Positions 49,001-61,349 of a DNA stretch of 64,000 nucleotides are shown piece by piece; position 1 is the first letter of the stretch, and every line of letters begins with the position of its first letter. The position numbers and the translations under genes were made by a program. The notes under the pieces are model-generated. The model searched no databases, was not told where the DNA came from, and was given only the letters and a program-made list of their open reading frames with translations. Source of the stretch: Blasia pusilla (lineage: Eukaryota > Marchantiophyta > Marchantiopsida > Blasiales); assembly GCA_050084515.1 (NCBI GenBank), contig CM114272.1, positions 9,238,001 through 9,302,000 of the forward strand. The letters run 5' to 3'.

Positions 49001-51423
49001 TCAGTCAGTTAGTTCATGGGAAATAGACTCGGAGGGTCTCATTCTCGGAGCGATATGTTATCCTCCGCACTTCACATGTTTTCAAATTTCGAATTTCTTT
49101 TTTAAATGTCTGACCTATATAAAGACCCGACGAAAGTCGTTGGAGCCGTGCGTTAGATATTATTACGACTAGTTATTACCCAACTAGCATCACATGATCC
49201 TTTTTTTTAACCCTCTCTAATTTTCTCTATTTTCTGAGAAAAACCAACCATTCTTTCGTTAAAGTATTCGTCAGGAAAAAAATGATTTAGCACTCCGACT
49301 AACGATGGAAATTATCCTCGTCACGTACTTCTGCTCCTTCTTTGTCTCTTATGTTGAAGGTCGCATTTCAAATCTTTTTAGTTTTGTTGTCCTCATTGGG
49401 ATTCTTTCTTCTCTTTTCTTGTCATAGAGAATATTTTAAGGATATCTTTTCTTTTTCCCTTTTTTTAATGTCGAATGGAAATTTCAGTAGGTCCATATCT
49501 TTGTGGAACGTACTATAGCTTTGTTAGGTTTAGGGTGTCCCACAAACCAAGTTAGGCTAGATATATCAACTTAGACTTTTGTTTAATAGGAGAGGAGTTA
49601 AAACTATCGTATCCTTCCTCACAACAAACCCTCACGTCTAACATACTTGGATTTAGTTCATGCTCATCGGGATTTGGGTTAAGTCTAAAGAGAATTTTCG
49701 GAAAATGACAAAGTTACGGTTGGATTCGGGCATAAGACCTTACGATGATTAGTTTAGCGTGGAGGACTCTTACCACTAGCCCACACATAGGCCATATGTG
49801 CTAGTGAGAAGCGATGGACTCCCTCTTATGGAGAATTACCACCGCTTATTTCAACGTAACTATTTGTAAACACTCGACCAAAGACCCCATAAAAAAACGG
49901 ATAAGGGATCATTTTTGCTTCGACATCAAATGGATTCTCCAGGATGCCAAAATAAACGTCGGGAAAACCTGGAAAGCTAGACACAGACCATTCTATATAT
50001 ATATAAAATTTCCGAATTGATCTCTTACAGTCTTCCTCCATTAATTTGAATTTTCCAGGTCGCCATTACGATGGCCTCCCGACCATTTACATGACCTTTA
50101 TGTCACAAAACAATAAATAAAGATTGCACCTCTTTAGGAAGGAGCAAACCGAACCTTGACTTCCTAATCGGTTTCTTTTTCATATGCATGTCCCATTTTA
50201 GAGCCATAAGCGTAGTTCGTTTCTAAAAAGTATCGAATAGCATTGTGTAGGTCGGAGTTAGAAATCACGCAATAAATTTGATATATAGGAAAATATTTAT
50301 GTCCTCGTAAAGTTGTGTCGTCATTCCACAACCCGATCTCATGGCTTTGATTTACGTATGTAGCACACCATTACTGGCTCAAGTTCATTTAATCGTTATC
50401 AAATCAATAGAAACGATAGTCCTTTCATTTCATGTGTTGATTTTGTATGTTTTGTATTCCTTTGATGTATTTTCAAGGCTCTAGGGTGGGCATGGAAATG
50501 GAAAACAAATAAAATTTTGTATGAGATTGGGAAAAAGATACTAGAAAAAATTTACTACATTGAGAGGATAGGAAAATGACGATGTTTACTGACTAATAAA
50601 TATGAGTAGAGAAAATGAAATATTAATATGGAGGGAGTGGAGGGAGTAGGGGAAAAAAAAACTAAGACGGAAGGCATAAGAAAATAGATAGGAGAGTAAA
50701 TGAATAAAAATGACAAATAGTAAAGTAAATTTTGGGAGAATATAAAGGGTTTGTTGACAAATACTAACACGTAGTGGAGTAAATCCAACGTCATTATTAA
50801 AGTGGTTCACACCTACAATTAATTCTTACATAATGAATTGTAGATGTTACAAAATTAGCCGTAGATGTGAATGTAGAATTCTTAACTTAGATTTTGTAAG
50901 AATCTCAATGAAGAATTACATAATAACTTGCGTCGAGGAGCCTCTGGAGTTAGAATAGACTTAGCACCCATATGCTTCGAGAAGCATACGTGGCAACAAG
51001 AGAGAGAACTAATTAATATGTCTGTAATAGGGGCCATAATGATTACAAGAGATTAACATGATAATAGAGCATCATCACCTCACTAAGCAAAGAAAATCCT
51101 ATGGAACGAAACGAAAGGTATATTTATAGCTCAAGACATTTGTTTAAGAGGCCCCCAACGGAACTATTGTCCATAGGGCCGCCTTGCTATAACTATCTTA
51201 ATTCAATAGACCTCGATATCGTCCCCGGCACATCTTGTGTTGCGTCTACATAAGATGCACTGGTATTTTTCTCCTACCATTTTGCAAAGAGGAAAAGTGA
51301 ACGTGAGTTAAGGTCAGAAGTTATAACATGGCAAGAAGACCTAAGAGGCGGGAAACAAAATATAGGCGGGAAAGAATTTAGGGTGGCAATCTGTGGCTAC
51401 ATACAAACTACCACTTTGCTTCT
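46002..51423. other. Upstream region of the ANKRD13-like gene and AT-rich intergenic DNA
   Basis: 46002-47560 is GC-rich and probably holds the promoter and 5' leader of the minus-strand gene. It includes a CCCCA repeat (46726-46750). Overlapping short open frames on both strands reflect base composition, not genes. 48841-48872 is a short ATCA/ATCT/GAGA run. From about 49000 the sequence turns AT-rich, and I see nothing assignable to 51423. Confidence 0.45.
46726..46750. repeat. CCCCA microsatellite
   Basis: About five tandem CCCCA units some 730 bp upstream of the ANKRD13-like start codon. Confidence 0.85.
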
Positions 51424-52059
51424 TCAGGGAAGGACAATGTACAAAGCACAAAAATGTTGCCTATTCAAGGGGAAAGGTCCAAGTTGACTCAACTTGCTAA
51501 ACCGATCAACTATCATAAGTATAGCGTTGTATCCCTCAGATTCCGGAAGACTCGTAATGAAATCCATGCTAATGCTTTGCAAGAGTCCCTCCGGGATCGG
51601 CAAAGGACGAAGTAAGCCTTGCTTCTTTGCATAAGAAACTTTGTTTGCCTGGCATGTCACACAGGTCTTCACATATTGAGCAACATCTTCCTTCATGTTG
51701 AGGCCGGAGAACCTCTTGGCCAAAACAACAAGAGTATATTTATCCCCTTTATGTCTTGCCAAAGGTCCATCATGACATTCCACAAACGCTTTGGCCCGTA
51801 GCTTGCCTTGGCCCACATAGATCTTGCTCTGCTTAGACCTTAGCAAGTCGTGCCTCAAACTTATATTGGCCACCTTCTCGCCCCCCTTCAACTTCCCAAG
51901 GTACTCACTTGCTTGCGCATCCTTCATGTATCCTTCACGAATCCTTCTTTCCGGGTCTGTTTCAGGAAAATGAAAGAGGATCCAATATGGCATTCCCTCC
52001 CACTTGGATAAATGGTAGGGTCGTGCAAGTCGTTTATAACAAAGCAAAACCATATGCAT
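51424..52059 (-). pseudogene. Integrase N-terminal fragment of another Ty3/gypsy lineage
   Basis: A 211-codon open frame on minus. It carries the HHCC zinc-binding region (CHDGPLARHKG..., then CVTCQANK), the linker LRPLPIPEGLLQSISMDFI, and the start of the integrase core (AILMIVDRFSKLS). The first core Asp lies in SMDFITSLP. The usual later catalytic residues are missing. The H-K-G-x-x-K-T form differs from the DNMT-bearing family, so this is a separate, chromovirus-like element. The upstream 90 codons match the end of an RNase H/chromodomain-linker region only weakly. Confidence 0.7.
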
Positions 52060-53344
52060 ATCATGTTTGTGTGTTTATAGGAAATAGGCACGTCAAAAAT
52101 TGCAATAGAACTGTAGAGCCACACTGAAACACCCAAAGAGGTAGTGATGATGTATGCGATGAGCACAGATCAAAGACAAAGTGAATTTCATTTTGCATTG
52201 AATCGACTATGATGCAATTCATCACTTGCCACAAAGCCTTCACAAATTAATAGATTAGCAACATGATGATGCCCTTATGGGAATATTTTTTGTTGAATTT
52301 GAGAAGATAAGCATGGACCATCAGATTTTCATCTATAAACACAACCCATTGATCTTTGGATGTTTCTTGTGGAGCATAGACTCATAGAGCAAGAGTTGGA
52401 GGGAGAATTTTTCATACTATTACTCTGAATCTCCTCCCACCGAGAAAGTCATTACCCCTTATGGTGAATGTTGGTTGTGACCCTCAAATGATGGATAAAG
52501 TATAATTGGCAGCAATACAAGGTCTCACTAACTCACTTAGAGAACATGGTCTTCATAAAGGTCAAAAACATAATTTGCATATTGCCCTTGATATTTTCCT
52601 AGTTCAAGATAAAGGGTTGCAAAAGAACTTGGATGGCATTGCGGCTAATGTCCATGTTCTTCATACACATCTCAAAGAAGTTCGTAATGGGCTTGGCTTG
52701 ACCTAGGCAGCTAATAGTATCTTGATTGTTTTGCTAGAGGAAGCCCTTTGTGGTGAAGGGGATGTTCTGTCACACTAGAAGGTCTCATATGTTTTATGTT
52801 ATGTACTTGTTTTATTTCACCACATTAATAAATGTGTTTCTACATTTTTTTTGCTCCATAGTAGTTAGCCTATTGCTAAATACTACCTAGCGAGTGGCAA
52901 AAACAAAATGTCCTTCTTTTGCGATATAATTGTGGTAGATGCATATTCTCCAAGCAATCTCTCCACCAGTCCAACGTCAACCAAGTCTCAACTCCTACTC
53001 TGCATGAAGGCTCGCCCCCTGTCGGAATACCTGTAGGGTCGTCGGAAGATAGGCGTATCACTATCAAACTCATTATGAGTATCTCAAACCATCAGCGTAC
53101 TCAAGTCATGCATACTATATGCAAAACAGTCCTTGAATCTCCACAAGAGTTGAAACACTCGTCTCCTCTCCGCTCTTGTCAACCTAGGACCAATCACCAG
53201 CTCCCAAGTCTCTCTCTTGATCAAGACCTCTAAACAAGATGAGGAAGGTGGTTGCTAGTTAGCAACCTCTAGAGCAATAACATGATTTCCCAGCTCAATC
53301 ACCGACTTTCTAGGCACTCCACTATGTCTTGCATCAACAAAATG
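52060..53344. other. Unassigned stretch
   Basis: It lies between the integrase fragment and the inverted retroelement fragment. Short open frames (52506-52706, 52919-53233) show no recognisable motif. It may be remains of the integrase-bearing element or of other LTR elements. Confidence 0.35.
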
Positions 53345-53624
53345 AACTCGATCGTCGTCGAGCGGCTACCAATCACAACATAGCAGCATGAAATCAAAAC
53401 TCAAACACCATAACCGAAAGTCATCTACCATTACTGATTGATGACGAAACTACGATGACGGTGGCGGCCAAACCAAAGTACGTGGTGGCGGCCCAAGTCA
53501 GAGAATCAACGGTGGTTGTGGAAGACCCTCCACTTCGTAATGGCGGCAATGGCAACCAAAGGGTGGACAACAGCCGAATGCGGCTCTGAGCAACGTTGGG
53601 CAACGGTAACGGCCGACGATGGTC

Positions 53625-53710
53625 GGTGGACGGTGGACCGTTGACGGTGACGGTTAACGGTGATAGTTGACCGTCAATGGTGATGGTTGATCGTTGACCG
53701 GTGATGGTGA
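53625..53710. repeat. Short tandem repeats in block C of copy 3
   Basis: Repeated GACCGTTGACGGTGATGG-like units that are largely absent from the equivalent place in copy 1 (9340-9390), so the array expanded or was lost after the copies separated. Confidence 0.6.
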
Positions 53711-55127
53711 CTATGACGGCGACGGACGCCGCCGGTGTGGCGGCTGGTTTAGGGTTTGAACAATTTAACCCTAAAAATTGCCTAGCAATGGCAATTTTGC
53801 AAGATTGACCATAACTTTTTACTCGCAACTCCAAATTGCGCACCGTTTATTGCACAACGTGCACAGATTCACGATCTACGATGGCATCAAAATATATTTG
53901 GAAGCAAACATTTGAGTAAAAACTGACATGGATTTTTGTAAAGCCCAATGTCTCTTTCTCCTACACAAAATTTGGCAGCGCTTCTACGTTGATTTCTCCC
54001 AATGAAAATGTAAAACATGTGAGAAAACAAATCAGCAAGAAACATGGTGCTCTCGAAAGCACTGGTATGGGGCAACCCACCCCCATAATCAATCCCTATC
54101 AAAAAATGGGCAGCGCTTCCGCACGCCACTCTTCCACACGAAAAATCGGCAAATGCAAAGAACAATCAAAGCAGCCCTTGCTCTGGTGAGTACTCCCATG
54201 AGCCGCTGAATGGGGAACACGGTCCCCAACCTGCCAAAACAGCGAGTGACCAGCAAGCTCCCCCATGAAGCTCTCTCACTCTCTCATTCTCTCTTTGTAA
54301 AATAAGATCCAATCTCGCTCACAACACCATAGTTCTCATATGTGTGCACTCTCACATGTCTCTCTCAATGTCAAACCAAACCCACCCTCCTAATGAGAGG
54401 CTTGGGTTACACACACAAGGCAAGCAAGACCATAGCTCCGCCGCCTCATGCCAAGAGGTTCAACAAAGAGAGAATGAGCTCTCAAGCTCTCTCTTGGAGG
54501 TATACCCCCTTCCCTCTCCCAAGCCTTCTCAACAGTAACCTATGCTCGCAGGTCACCTCCTTGGCTCTTGACGTGCTGTAACGGATCAAGGGCCACTTCC
54601 CAAAGTGAAAGTCAACTATCCCCAACATGGAAACTTACTCGAAATAGTAAGTTTCTATATATGGCTCCAAATGAGCTGAAACGAAGGGGAAACTTGCTCT
54701 CTCAGGTTTCCCGGTGCCTCAATAGGTCATCATTGACCTCTTAGGCCTGTCGTCCACTGCTCGTGCAGACGCTCTGCTAGATCCCACCGATCTATCCTAA
54801 CAGTCGTGATAGAAGTCGTGCGCATACACATCGCTATACAACATACATCGCTGTCATCGAACACACACACAAACATACACGATCCCATGCTAACTCATGG
54901 CATCCATACATAGAGGCGAGAAGTACCAAAATATCTCCAATCGCCCCCCTAGTTCGTGGTTAGGTCCCTCTAACTCCAGATAGCCATCTATCCCTACCTA
55001 CCACGACATACATCTATAGGACGCTAAGAGAAGAAAGGCCAGATGCTCATGTGGCCCCATCGTTAGTCGTCTTCCAATCATCCATCTCACAGAAAAAGTT
55101 GAAATCAAAACCTACATAGTATATCCT

Positions 55128-55290
55128 CTATGTACATCTGGGACACATCCATCGTCCCCGAGGAACCCTAGTGAGAGGTGGCGTCAGACATGCCATATGC
55201 CAACCTCTCGAACATCCATCACAGACTAGCATCGTGGCCGCACCACGGACAGAACCACACAACATACAACGCAAGCCTATAGGAACTATT
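55128..55290 (-). pseudogene. PHD finger of copy 3 (zinc ligands intact)
   Basis: Translated on minus, it reads LRCMLCGSVRGAATMLVCDG, then CSRGWHMACLTPPL, WMCPRCT and stop. All C4HC3 ligands (CxxC, CxxC, H, C, CxxC) are present, although the upstream frame is interrupted. It is the same size and ends at the same place as in copies 1 and 2. Confidence 0.78.
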
Positions 55291-56310
55291 GTTAAGCTCG
55301 GATCTACTATACCATCATTGTTAGGAAGATGACATGGCGCACAATTATGCTCATGGTCCTTCTATACCATACCATCTCGTCCCTCCAGCAAAAGAACACC
55401 GGATGGCAAAACGTCACGCACTCTCTGGATAGGGTGCCTTACTGTAACATCCAATGTCGTCGGTGCTGCATGCTGCAAGTAGACATAATCTCCCTGAAGA
55501 AACCTCTAGATAGTTGGTCGATAACCACCATCCCGAATAGTCGCATACCTCAATGTATCCCAATGCTGCGCAATCACCAAGTCACTCTCCAAAACAACTA
55601 AGCCCTCTAAGAATATGCTCGCATCCATACATCTGGGTCATCAAGATCCAACACCTCACCAACATCTCGACGAATGGCCGCATGTAAATCTGGCTCTCGG
55701 CCATAAAGTAGCAAGTACGGTGAAAAAGATGCTAAGGATGCCTGCTTGTTGAATCTGTATCCCATCTCCAACCAGGGCAACTAGAGGTCCCAATCCCTTG
55801 AGTTAAGTCCGGGACCGAGGGCCAGAGAGGGCACCAGAGCGAGTAGCAGGTCCGGGTGGGCCTAGAGATCGTGCACCAGGTGGTCCCATTGAGGGACGAG
55901 GAGCTGGAGTTGCCCGACACGGTGGTGGAGCTGCCCGTGGAGGAGGTAGAGTCCTACCACCTAGACACCTTGAGGGAGATGTCGGGCGTGAGGCTAAGAT
56001 AGCTGCTCAGATACATCAGCTACAGTAGGAAATTGCCGCTATGGCATTGAGATTACCGGATGCTGGATCCATTGCATCGACATCATATGGAGCAACCAAA
56101 GATATGGAGGATCCTGGTTGGATGTGCGGGATTGCCCAGATGGAGGCAGCCGCAGTTGTGACAAGTGGAGCAACTGCAAAGTTGGATCCATAGCGAGGGG
56201 AAGCCAGGAAACAGACTAGGCTTCCTCAGTCTTTCAAGTTGTCCGAGGCGATGAGGACCCCGTTGATGGGTCCTGATTAGAGTTCCTGGAGAGTTGGTGA
56301 TGTTGTTGGT

Positions 56311-56784
56311 GTGCATGCATGGAGAGCGATGGGAGAAGCGAGTGCGACGACTCCTATTGTTGATGCTCAGGAGGGGCATGTGTCGAGCACGTTGTTGGGG
56401 GCGGCCACCATTGTGTACCGCGCTCTTTTATTTTCTGCTTCCGATGTTATGACGCTGGGGGGTACGCTCGCCGAGGCTTTTTGGCTGGCCGCTATGCTAT
56501 GTGAGCATGGAGATGGAGTTACTGTATCACGTTCAGAGGTGATTGCAGAGGAGGTGATGGACTTGCCCTTGGAGCGGATGCTCGGGCCGTCCACGTCAGA
56601 TTCATGGCAGGCTGCGGCTGCTAGGATGGCGGGGATGTCCGCTAGACCCGCGATAGAGCCTGCCATGGCTTCTCCTCTTGTTGTGTTGCTAGATAACCAA
56701 GGAGCGGTCTTCCAGTTGGTGAGTCCCAGAGGTAGAGCTTTTAGTCCGCAACGCGTCTTGTTGGATTCAGGGCACAACCCCTGA
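56311..56784 (+). pseudogene. Unidentified linker and protease start, copy 2
   Basis: An open stretch equivalent to 12090-12560 of copy 1, with matching text (SSTLLGAATIVYRALLFSA, VMDLPLERMLGPSTSDSW) and the protease signature LLDSG (Asp codon 56764-56766). A small indel just after DSG breaks the frame. Confidence 0.65.
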
Positions 56785-56969
56785 TGTTGGGGAAAGCGTC
56801 ATTCAGAGGATTGGGCTTGACAAGAGCCAATGTGGAGCGTTGTCCATTCCGGATATAGACATCCTTGGGTGGAGCGAATACCATACAATTTATCACCCGA
56901 TAGGAGGTCTTGGTGAGGATTCGCCCGGGACATCCTACAGATGAGTCCGTGGTGTGAGCCAAGGCGATA

Positions 56970-57353
56970 GTGACTGATGAAGAGTCTTACGACGTCTTGG
57001 TTGGTGGAGCAGTGTTATACCCGATGGGGTTTTCCCTGGATTATTGGGAGGAGTCAACGTCCTACAGACCAGGATGGCAGTCAGGTGATGGGCGCCTTAG
57101 CTCATTACCCGTTCGATTCACATGTGCAGTGATCGAACGCCGGCCAGGAGAGATGGCGACCTTAGCAGCATTTAGCAATGCCATCACTTGGCCTAGTGAT
57201 TTGATTGAGGAACATGTCCATGTAGAGGAAAATCTCGTTGCTGAAATTTCTATGGAGAGGAGTGTTATGGTAGCCGCATCATTTCGTGGAGGAGAGGTGT
57301 CGTTGTGGGGCTCGATTGATGAGCTTCGACGATTGGCAGATGACCATGTGTAG
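56970..57353 (+). pseudogene. Protease C-terminal part and spacer, copy 2
   Basis: It contains ESYDVLVGGAVLYPMGFSLD (about 56985-57045), the second half of the retropepsin, then a spacer (SLPVRFTCAVIERR) shared with copy 1 that leads to the methyltransferase domain. The stop at 57351-57353 aligns with a CAG codon of copy 1. Confidence 0.65.
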
Positions 57354-57419
57354 ACCGCGTCGAGCAAGGCGTTTGCACCGAAGCGTGACAGATCTGAGGA
57401 ACCCAAGGTAGCAGGGAGT

Positions 57420-58440
57420 GCTATGATGACACCCTTGGATACCACACCCATTGTGTAGTGTATCCTAGAGGAGGGTATTTGAGTGTTAGATCTCTTTGGG
57501 GGGATTAACACCGGCTTAGCTACTGTTTTCCAGGCAGGAGTGCGAGTACAGTAGTACCTGTATGTGGAGAGTGATGATGTTGTGAGACGCGTCTCATTAC
57601 AATATGTGGCGCAGTTATGCCTACATTTTCCCGACTTATTGTCTGCGTCCGCGGTACAAGGGTACCAGAGTTCCCTACCAAGGGATATTTCGTTGTTGGG
57701 GGCGCAGGACTTAGAGCGGGTAGGGACCATTGATTTGGTCATTGCCGGTTGGCCATATCAGGGCCAATCGAGTGTTGGACGAGGCAACGGGTTGGCTGAC
57801 ACTCGGTCCAAGTTGTTTTGGTAGATATTCAAGGTCTTATGGCAGTTTTAAGAGCACCAGTCTTATTCTCCAGCCTACATTCTGGAGAATGTGTTGATCT
57901 TAGGAGACTCCAGGTCACGGATAGTGACAAGTGCTCATCAAATGCGTGCCTGGATCGGCCCACCGGTGTTCTTGGATGCGGCAAGTGTAGGTTCTAGAGC
58001 CCATCGCCCGCGTCTATGGTGGACCAACTTGGTACCCCAATACGGTGTTACGGAGGACGTATGCAAGAGTGGAGCGCCCCTCCCATTTGTTAGTGGATTC
58101 CATTCTGGATCCAGGTCGTCGATCACACGCAGTGAGGCACGATGATCGACCACCGTTGACTGTGCTCAACAAGGTAGGCAGGCCGCGGGAATCCTTGCCC
58201 ACGTTTGTGAGTTTTCCCGCTTCCTATGCATACAAGGAGGTCGGTCCTGGCTTGGTTTGGAATGACCAGGTTGAGCGGTTGATGAAGCCCAACGCCAACG
58301 AGAGAGAGCGAGCGATGGGATTTCCCACAAGAGTGATGGCAGTACCGTCAATGTTTGAGGCATCACGATGCCATGTCTTGGGTTAGGCGGGACCTGAACT
58401 GCTTGACATGGATCCTCAGCTTGGGAGTGGTTGAGTAGCG
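57420..58440 (+). pseudogene. C5-cytosine DNA methyltransferase domain, copy 2
   Basis: Motif I VLDLFGGINTGLATVF starts at 57482. IDLVIAGWPYQG at about 57729-57764 is motif IV with the catalytic Cys codon (57756-57758) changed to TAT (Tyr). Then RGNGLADTRSKLFW follows, motif VI AYILENV near 57866-57886, and SVGSRAHRPRLWWTNLVP near 57987-58040. The motifs read better than in copy 1, except for the lost nucleophile, which must abolish methyl transfer. Stops and a frame change further break it. Confidence 0.83.
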
Positions 58441-58766
58441 CCATATGAGATCACGATAGATTATTGCGGTTGCGTTGGTGAGCCCCATGCCTACCAAGAT
58501 GACGGAGGCTGTGGAAGGGGGTGAGACCCGAGGAGATCTACACACGAGGGGAGATCGGGATAGACACCCTTGGACTTCTTGGGATGTTTTGTAGGTACGC
58601 CAAGAGATGATAGCCACAACATCGAGCGTGGTTGTGGGCACTGCATGTGGAGGAGATCAGAGTTTGTAGTTGGCTACAGGAGAGCGGCCGAGTGTTGTTG
58701 TTCGAGATGGGGTTGCACCATAACAACCATCGATACCCACGCCGGAGAGTCCTACCGTAGTCACGA

Positions 58767-59800
58767 TGGAGACTTGGGAGCTAGATACGGGCCCTAAGTT
58801 GACAAGAGGAGAGCGGCGTCGGATACATCAGTTCCTCAGGAGTTATAGGAGATGCTTTGCATTTAGCATGGAGGATTTGGGTATGCTGAAGGGATCAGGG
58901 ATCCGCATTGAGTTGTCGAGTGATACGTCAATCTTTTGACGACCCTACAGGTATAGTGATATGGAGAGGGCTCTGATTCATAGTAGGAGCCAGAACTTGG
59001 TCGGAGCACGACTAGTGGAGATGTCGCATGGGGAGTATGCATCTGCCACTGTCATGCCCGCCAAGAAGGATGTGCATGGCAACTGGACGGATAGGCAGAT
59101 GTGTGGGGATTACCAACCTATCAATCGGTAGACAAAGTCCGATAGGTATGCCATGCCCACCCCTGAGGAGATCTTTGATGTGATTGGTCACGCAAAGGTT
59201 GTCAGTTCATTGGATTTGCGAGCCGAATACCATCAACTGCCTATCAGATCGGAGGACAGGCAGAAGACGGCATTTTAGGGCATCGATCCTCACGAGAAGG
59301 ATTGTTTGTACTAGTGGCGGTTCTTACCATTTGGGTTAAAGAATTCCCCGGCTGAGTTTCAGAGGGTCATGGATAAGATCTTGGCGAGTATGGATTTTGC
59401 TAGGTGTAATATTGATGACATCGTAATCTTTAGCGCCACGTTTTAGGAGCATGAGCGACATCTAGAGGAGGTGTTTCGACGAGTGCAATTACATGGGTAA
59501 AGCTACATCCAAGCAAGTGCAAGTTCTTCTATGACCAGATTGAGTACTTGGGTCATACGATATACCGAGGGGGCCTTGGTATTCAGCACACGAAGGTAGA
59601 GGCTATCTCACGCATTCCACGCCCTACAAATGTGAGCCGTGTTCGCGCATTCATGGGATTGGCGAACTTATATCGGTGGTATGTCAAGGGATTTAGTTCG
59701 ATTGCGAAGCTGCTGACCTTGCTGACCAGGTGGATCACGAGTGGAATTGGGGGGATGAGCAAGAGTGAGCATTTCAATTGCTCAAGGACAGGTTGACGTG
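58767..59800 (+). pseudogene. Reverse transcriptase, copy 2
   Basis: The same motifs as in copy 1, more broken by stops: METWELDTGPK start at 58767, SSLDLRAEYHQLPI, PFGLKN, and the active site at 59408-59419 reading NIDD (Tyr to Asn but both Asp kept). Then SRVRAFMGLANLYRWYVKGF follows at about 59632-59694. Confidence 0.8.
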
Positions 59801-59819
59801 CGCGCCCATCTTGAGAAGA

Positions 59820-60575
59820 CTGATCAAGGGGCGTCCTTTCCAATTGCACACAGATTGGAGCATGTTGGGGCTTGGAGCGGTGCTCACCTAGCATGATGAG
59901 GAGGGTAGAGAGTTCGTGGTGGCTTACGCTAGCCGCTCGAACAACGTTGTAGAGGCGAAGTACACCTCGTATGAGGGTGAGTGCTTGGCTGCAGTGTGGG
60001 CTGTCGCGCATTTCAGGTGTTACTTATTCGGCAACCCCTTTACCATCATCATTGATTATCAACCACTGAAGTGGTTGATGGAGTCCGACAAGCTTACAGG
60101 GAAGCTTGCGAGATGGGCTCTGTTGTTGCAAGAGTATGATTTTCAAGTGGTACATAGACTTGGGACGCTGAGTCAGGATGCAGATGGGTTGAGTCGTAAC
60201 TCATGCCCGAGTCAGCGAGATGCGACTAGAGGTCAATGGCATGGAGAGAGTAATGAGGAGTCAGTGTTAGGATTGCACGCGTCAACCTATTTAGGCATGT
60301 TGGCTATGGAGAGCCAGAGTGGGGAGACTTTGATGGCGAGGTCTAGTGGAGAGTCCTTGGATCCCGAGGCCAGTGAGGAGACGACAAGTGGCCGAGATAT
60401 TCATGATGATGGAGTAGTCTTGGAGTACCTTCGCACTGGCAGCGTTGCGAGCATCGTGGGTGCTAGAGAGCGGAATCGGATCCTACAACGGGCCACACGG
60501 TTCCGTAGGGAGGGGACACATGTTTTGAGGGTTTGGGAGGATGGTAGAGTACGCGTAGTGCCGCATCCTTCGTAG
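59820..60575 (+). pseudogene. RNase H and following linker, copy 2
   Basis: The 219-codon open frame 59916-60575 holds VAYASRSNNVVEAKYTSYEG, CLAAVWAVAHFRCYLFGN, TIIIDYQPLKWLM and SQDADGLSRN, the Ty3 RNase H consensus. The linker to integrase (ERNRILQRATRFRREGTHVL) continues to a stop at 60573-60575. Confidence 0.82.
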
Positions 60576-61349
60576 AGAGCACGACTAGTGCAGCATGCCC
60601 ACGAGGAGTCGGGTTACTTTGGGGTGAAGAGGACGTACAACTTGCTCCAGATTCAGTATTGGTGGCGAGGCATGCAGACTAACATTCAGTAGTTTGTTTC
60701 CAGGTGCATGGTGTGTGATTGGGTTCAAGCATCGTTCAATGCTCTGACTCCACAGTTGCATCCATTACCAATCGTGGGCTTAGGGTATAGATGGAGTTTG
60801 TATTTTGCAGGACCTTTGGCTTTGACGGAGCGTCACAATCATTATGTGTTGGTGATGGTCGAGCACTTCTCGAAGTGGACCGAGTTGGTTGCATTTCCTG
60901 ACAAAGCGAGTGAGGGAGTAGCTTATGCCTTCCTTAACAGAGTGCTGAGTCATTATGGCGCACTAGCTCATGTGTTGACACACTAGGGTACCGAGGTTCG
61001 CGGTGAGTTTCAGGCCTTGTGTGATCAGGCGCCGATCGACCACCGCACGACTTCGCGAGATCATCCCGAGGCGGATGGATTAGCGGAGAGAGTTGTGCAA
61101 ACGGTAAAGAGGGGTCTACGCAAGTATGGCTTGCAGAGAGGTCACCTAGGAGATTGGGACCTCGAGTTGCCGTGGTTGGCAATGGAATACAGATTCAGCA
61201 GGCTGGCATCCTTAGCATCTTTTTCACCGTACTTGCTACTTTATGGTCGAGAGAAATATTTACCTACGGCCATTTTTCGAGATGCTGATGAGGTGCTAGA
61301 CCTTGATGACCCAGATGTATAGCTGCGAGCATGTTCTCAGAGTCGTGAT
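60576..61349 (+). pseudogene. Integrase, copy 2
   Basis: Zinc-binding HAHEESGYFGVKR...CMVCDWV at about 60593-60722, where one His is Tyr. The core has LYFAGPLAL with the first catalytic Asp replaced (Trp-Asp to Tyr-Phe), VLTH followed by a stop where copy 1 has DQ, and LAERVVQTVKRG with the Glu. LPWLAMEYRFSR and LLLYGREKYLP follow. It is inactive. Confidence 0.8.

Larger units (their letters stand above)
53345..55796 (-). mobile_element. Inverted 3' fragment of the DNMT/PHD retroelement (copy 3)
   Basis: On minus, reading from 55796 down: the integrase C-terminal region, a PHD finger, stop at 55130-55128, block A (54941-54816), block B (54805-54296) and block C (54295 to about 53345). Block C belongs to the 5' leader in copy 1, so this fragment reads 3'-internal, terminal repeat, 5'-leader. 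It stops at the sequence GATCGTCGTCGAGCGG, the same region where shared homology ends in copy 1 (near 9653). It is joined at about 55794-55800 to copy 2 in opposite orientation. Confidence 0.8.
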
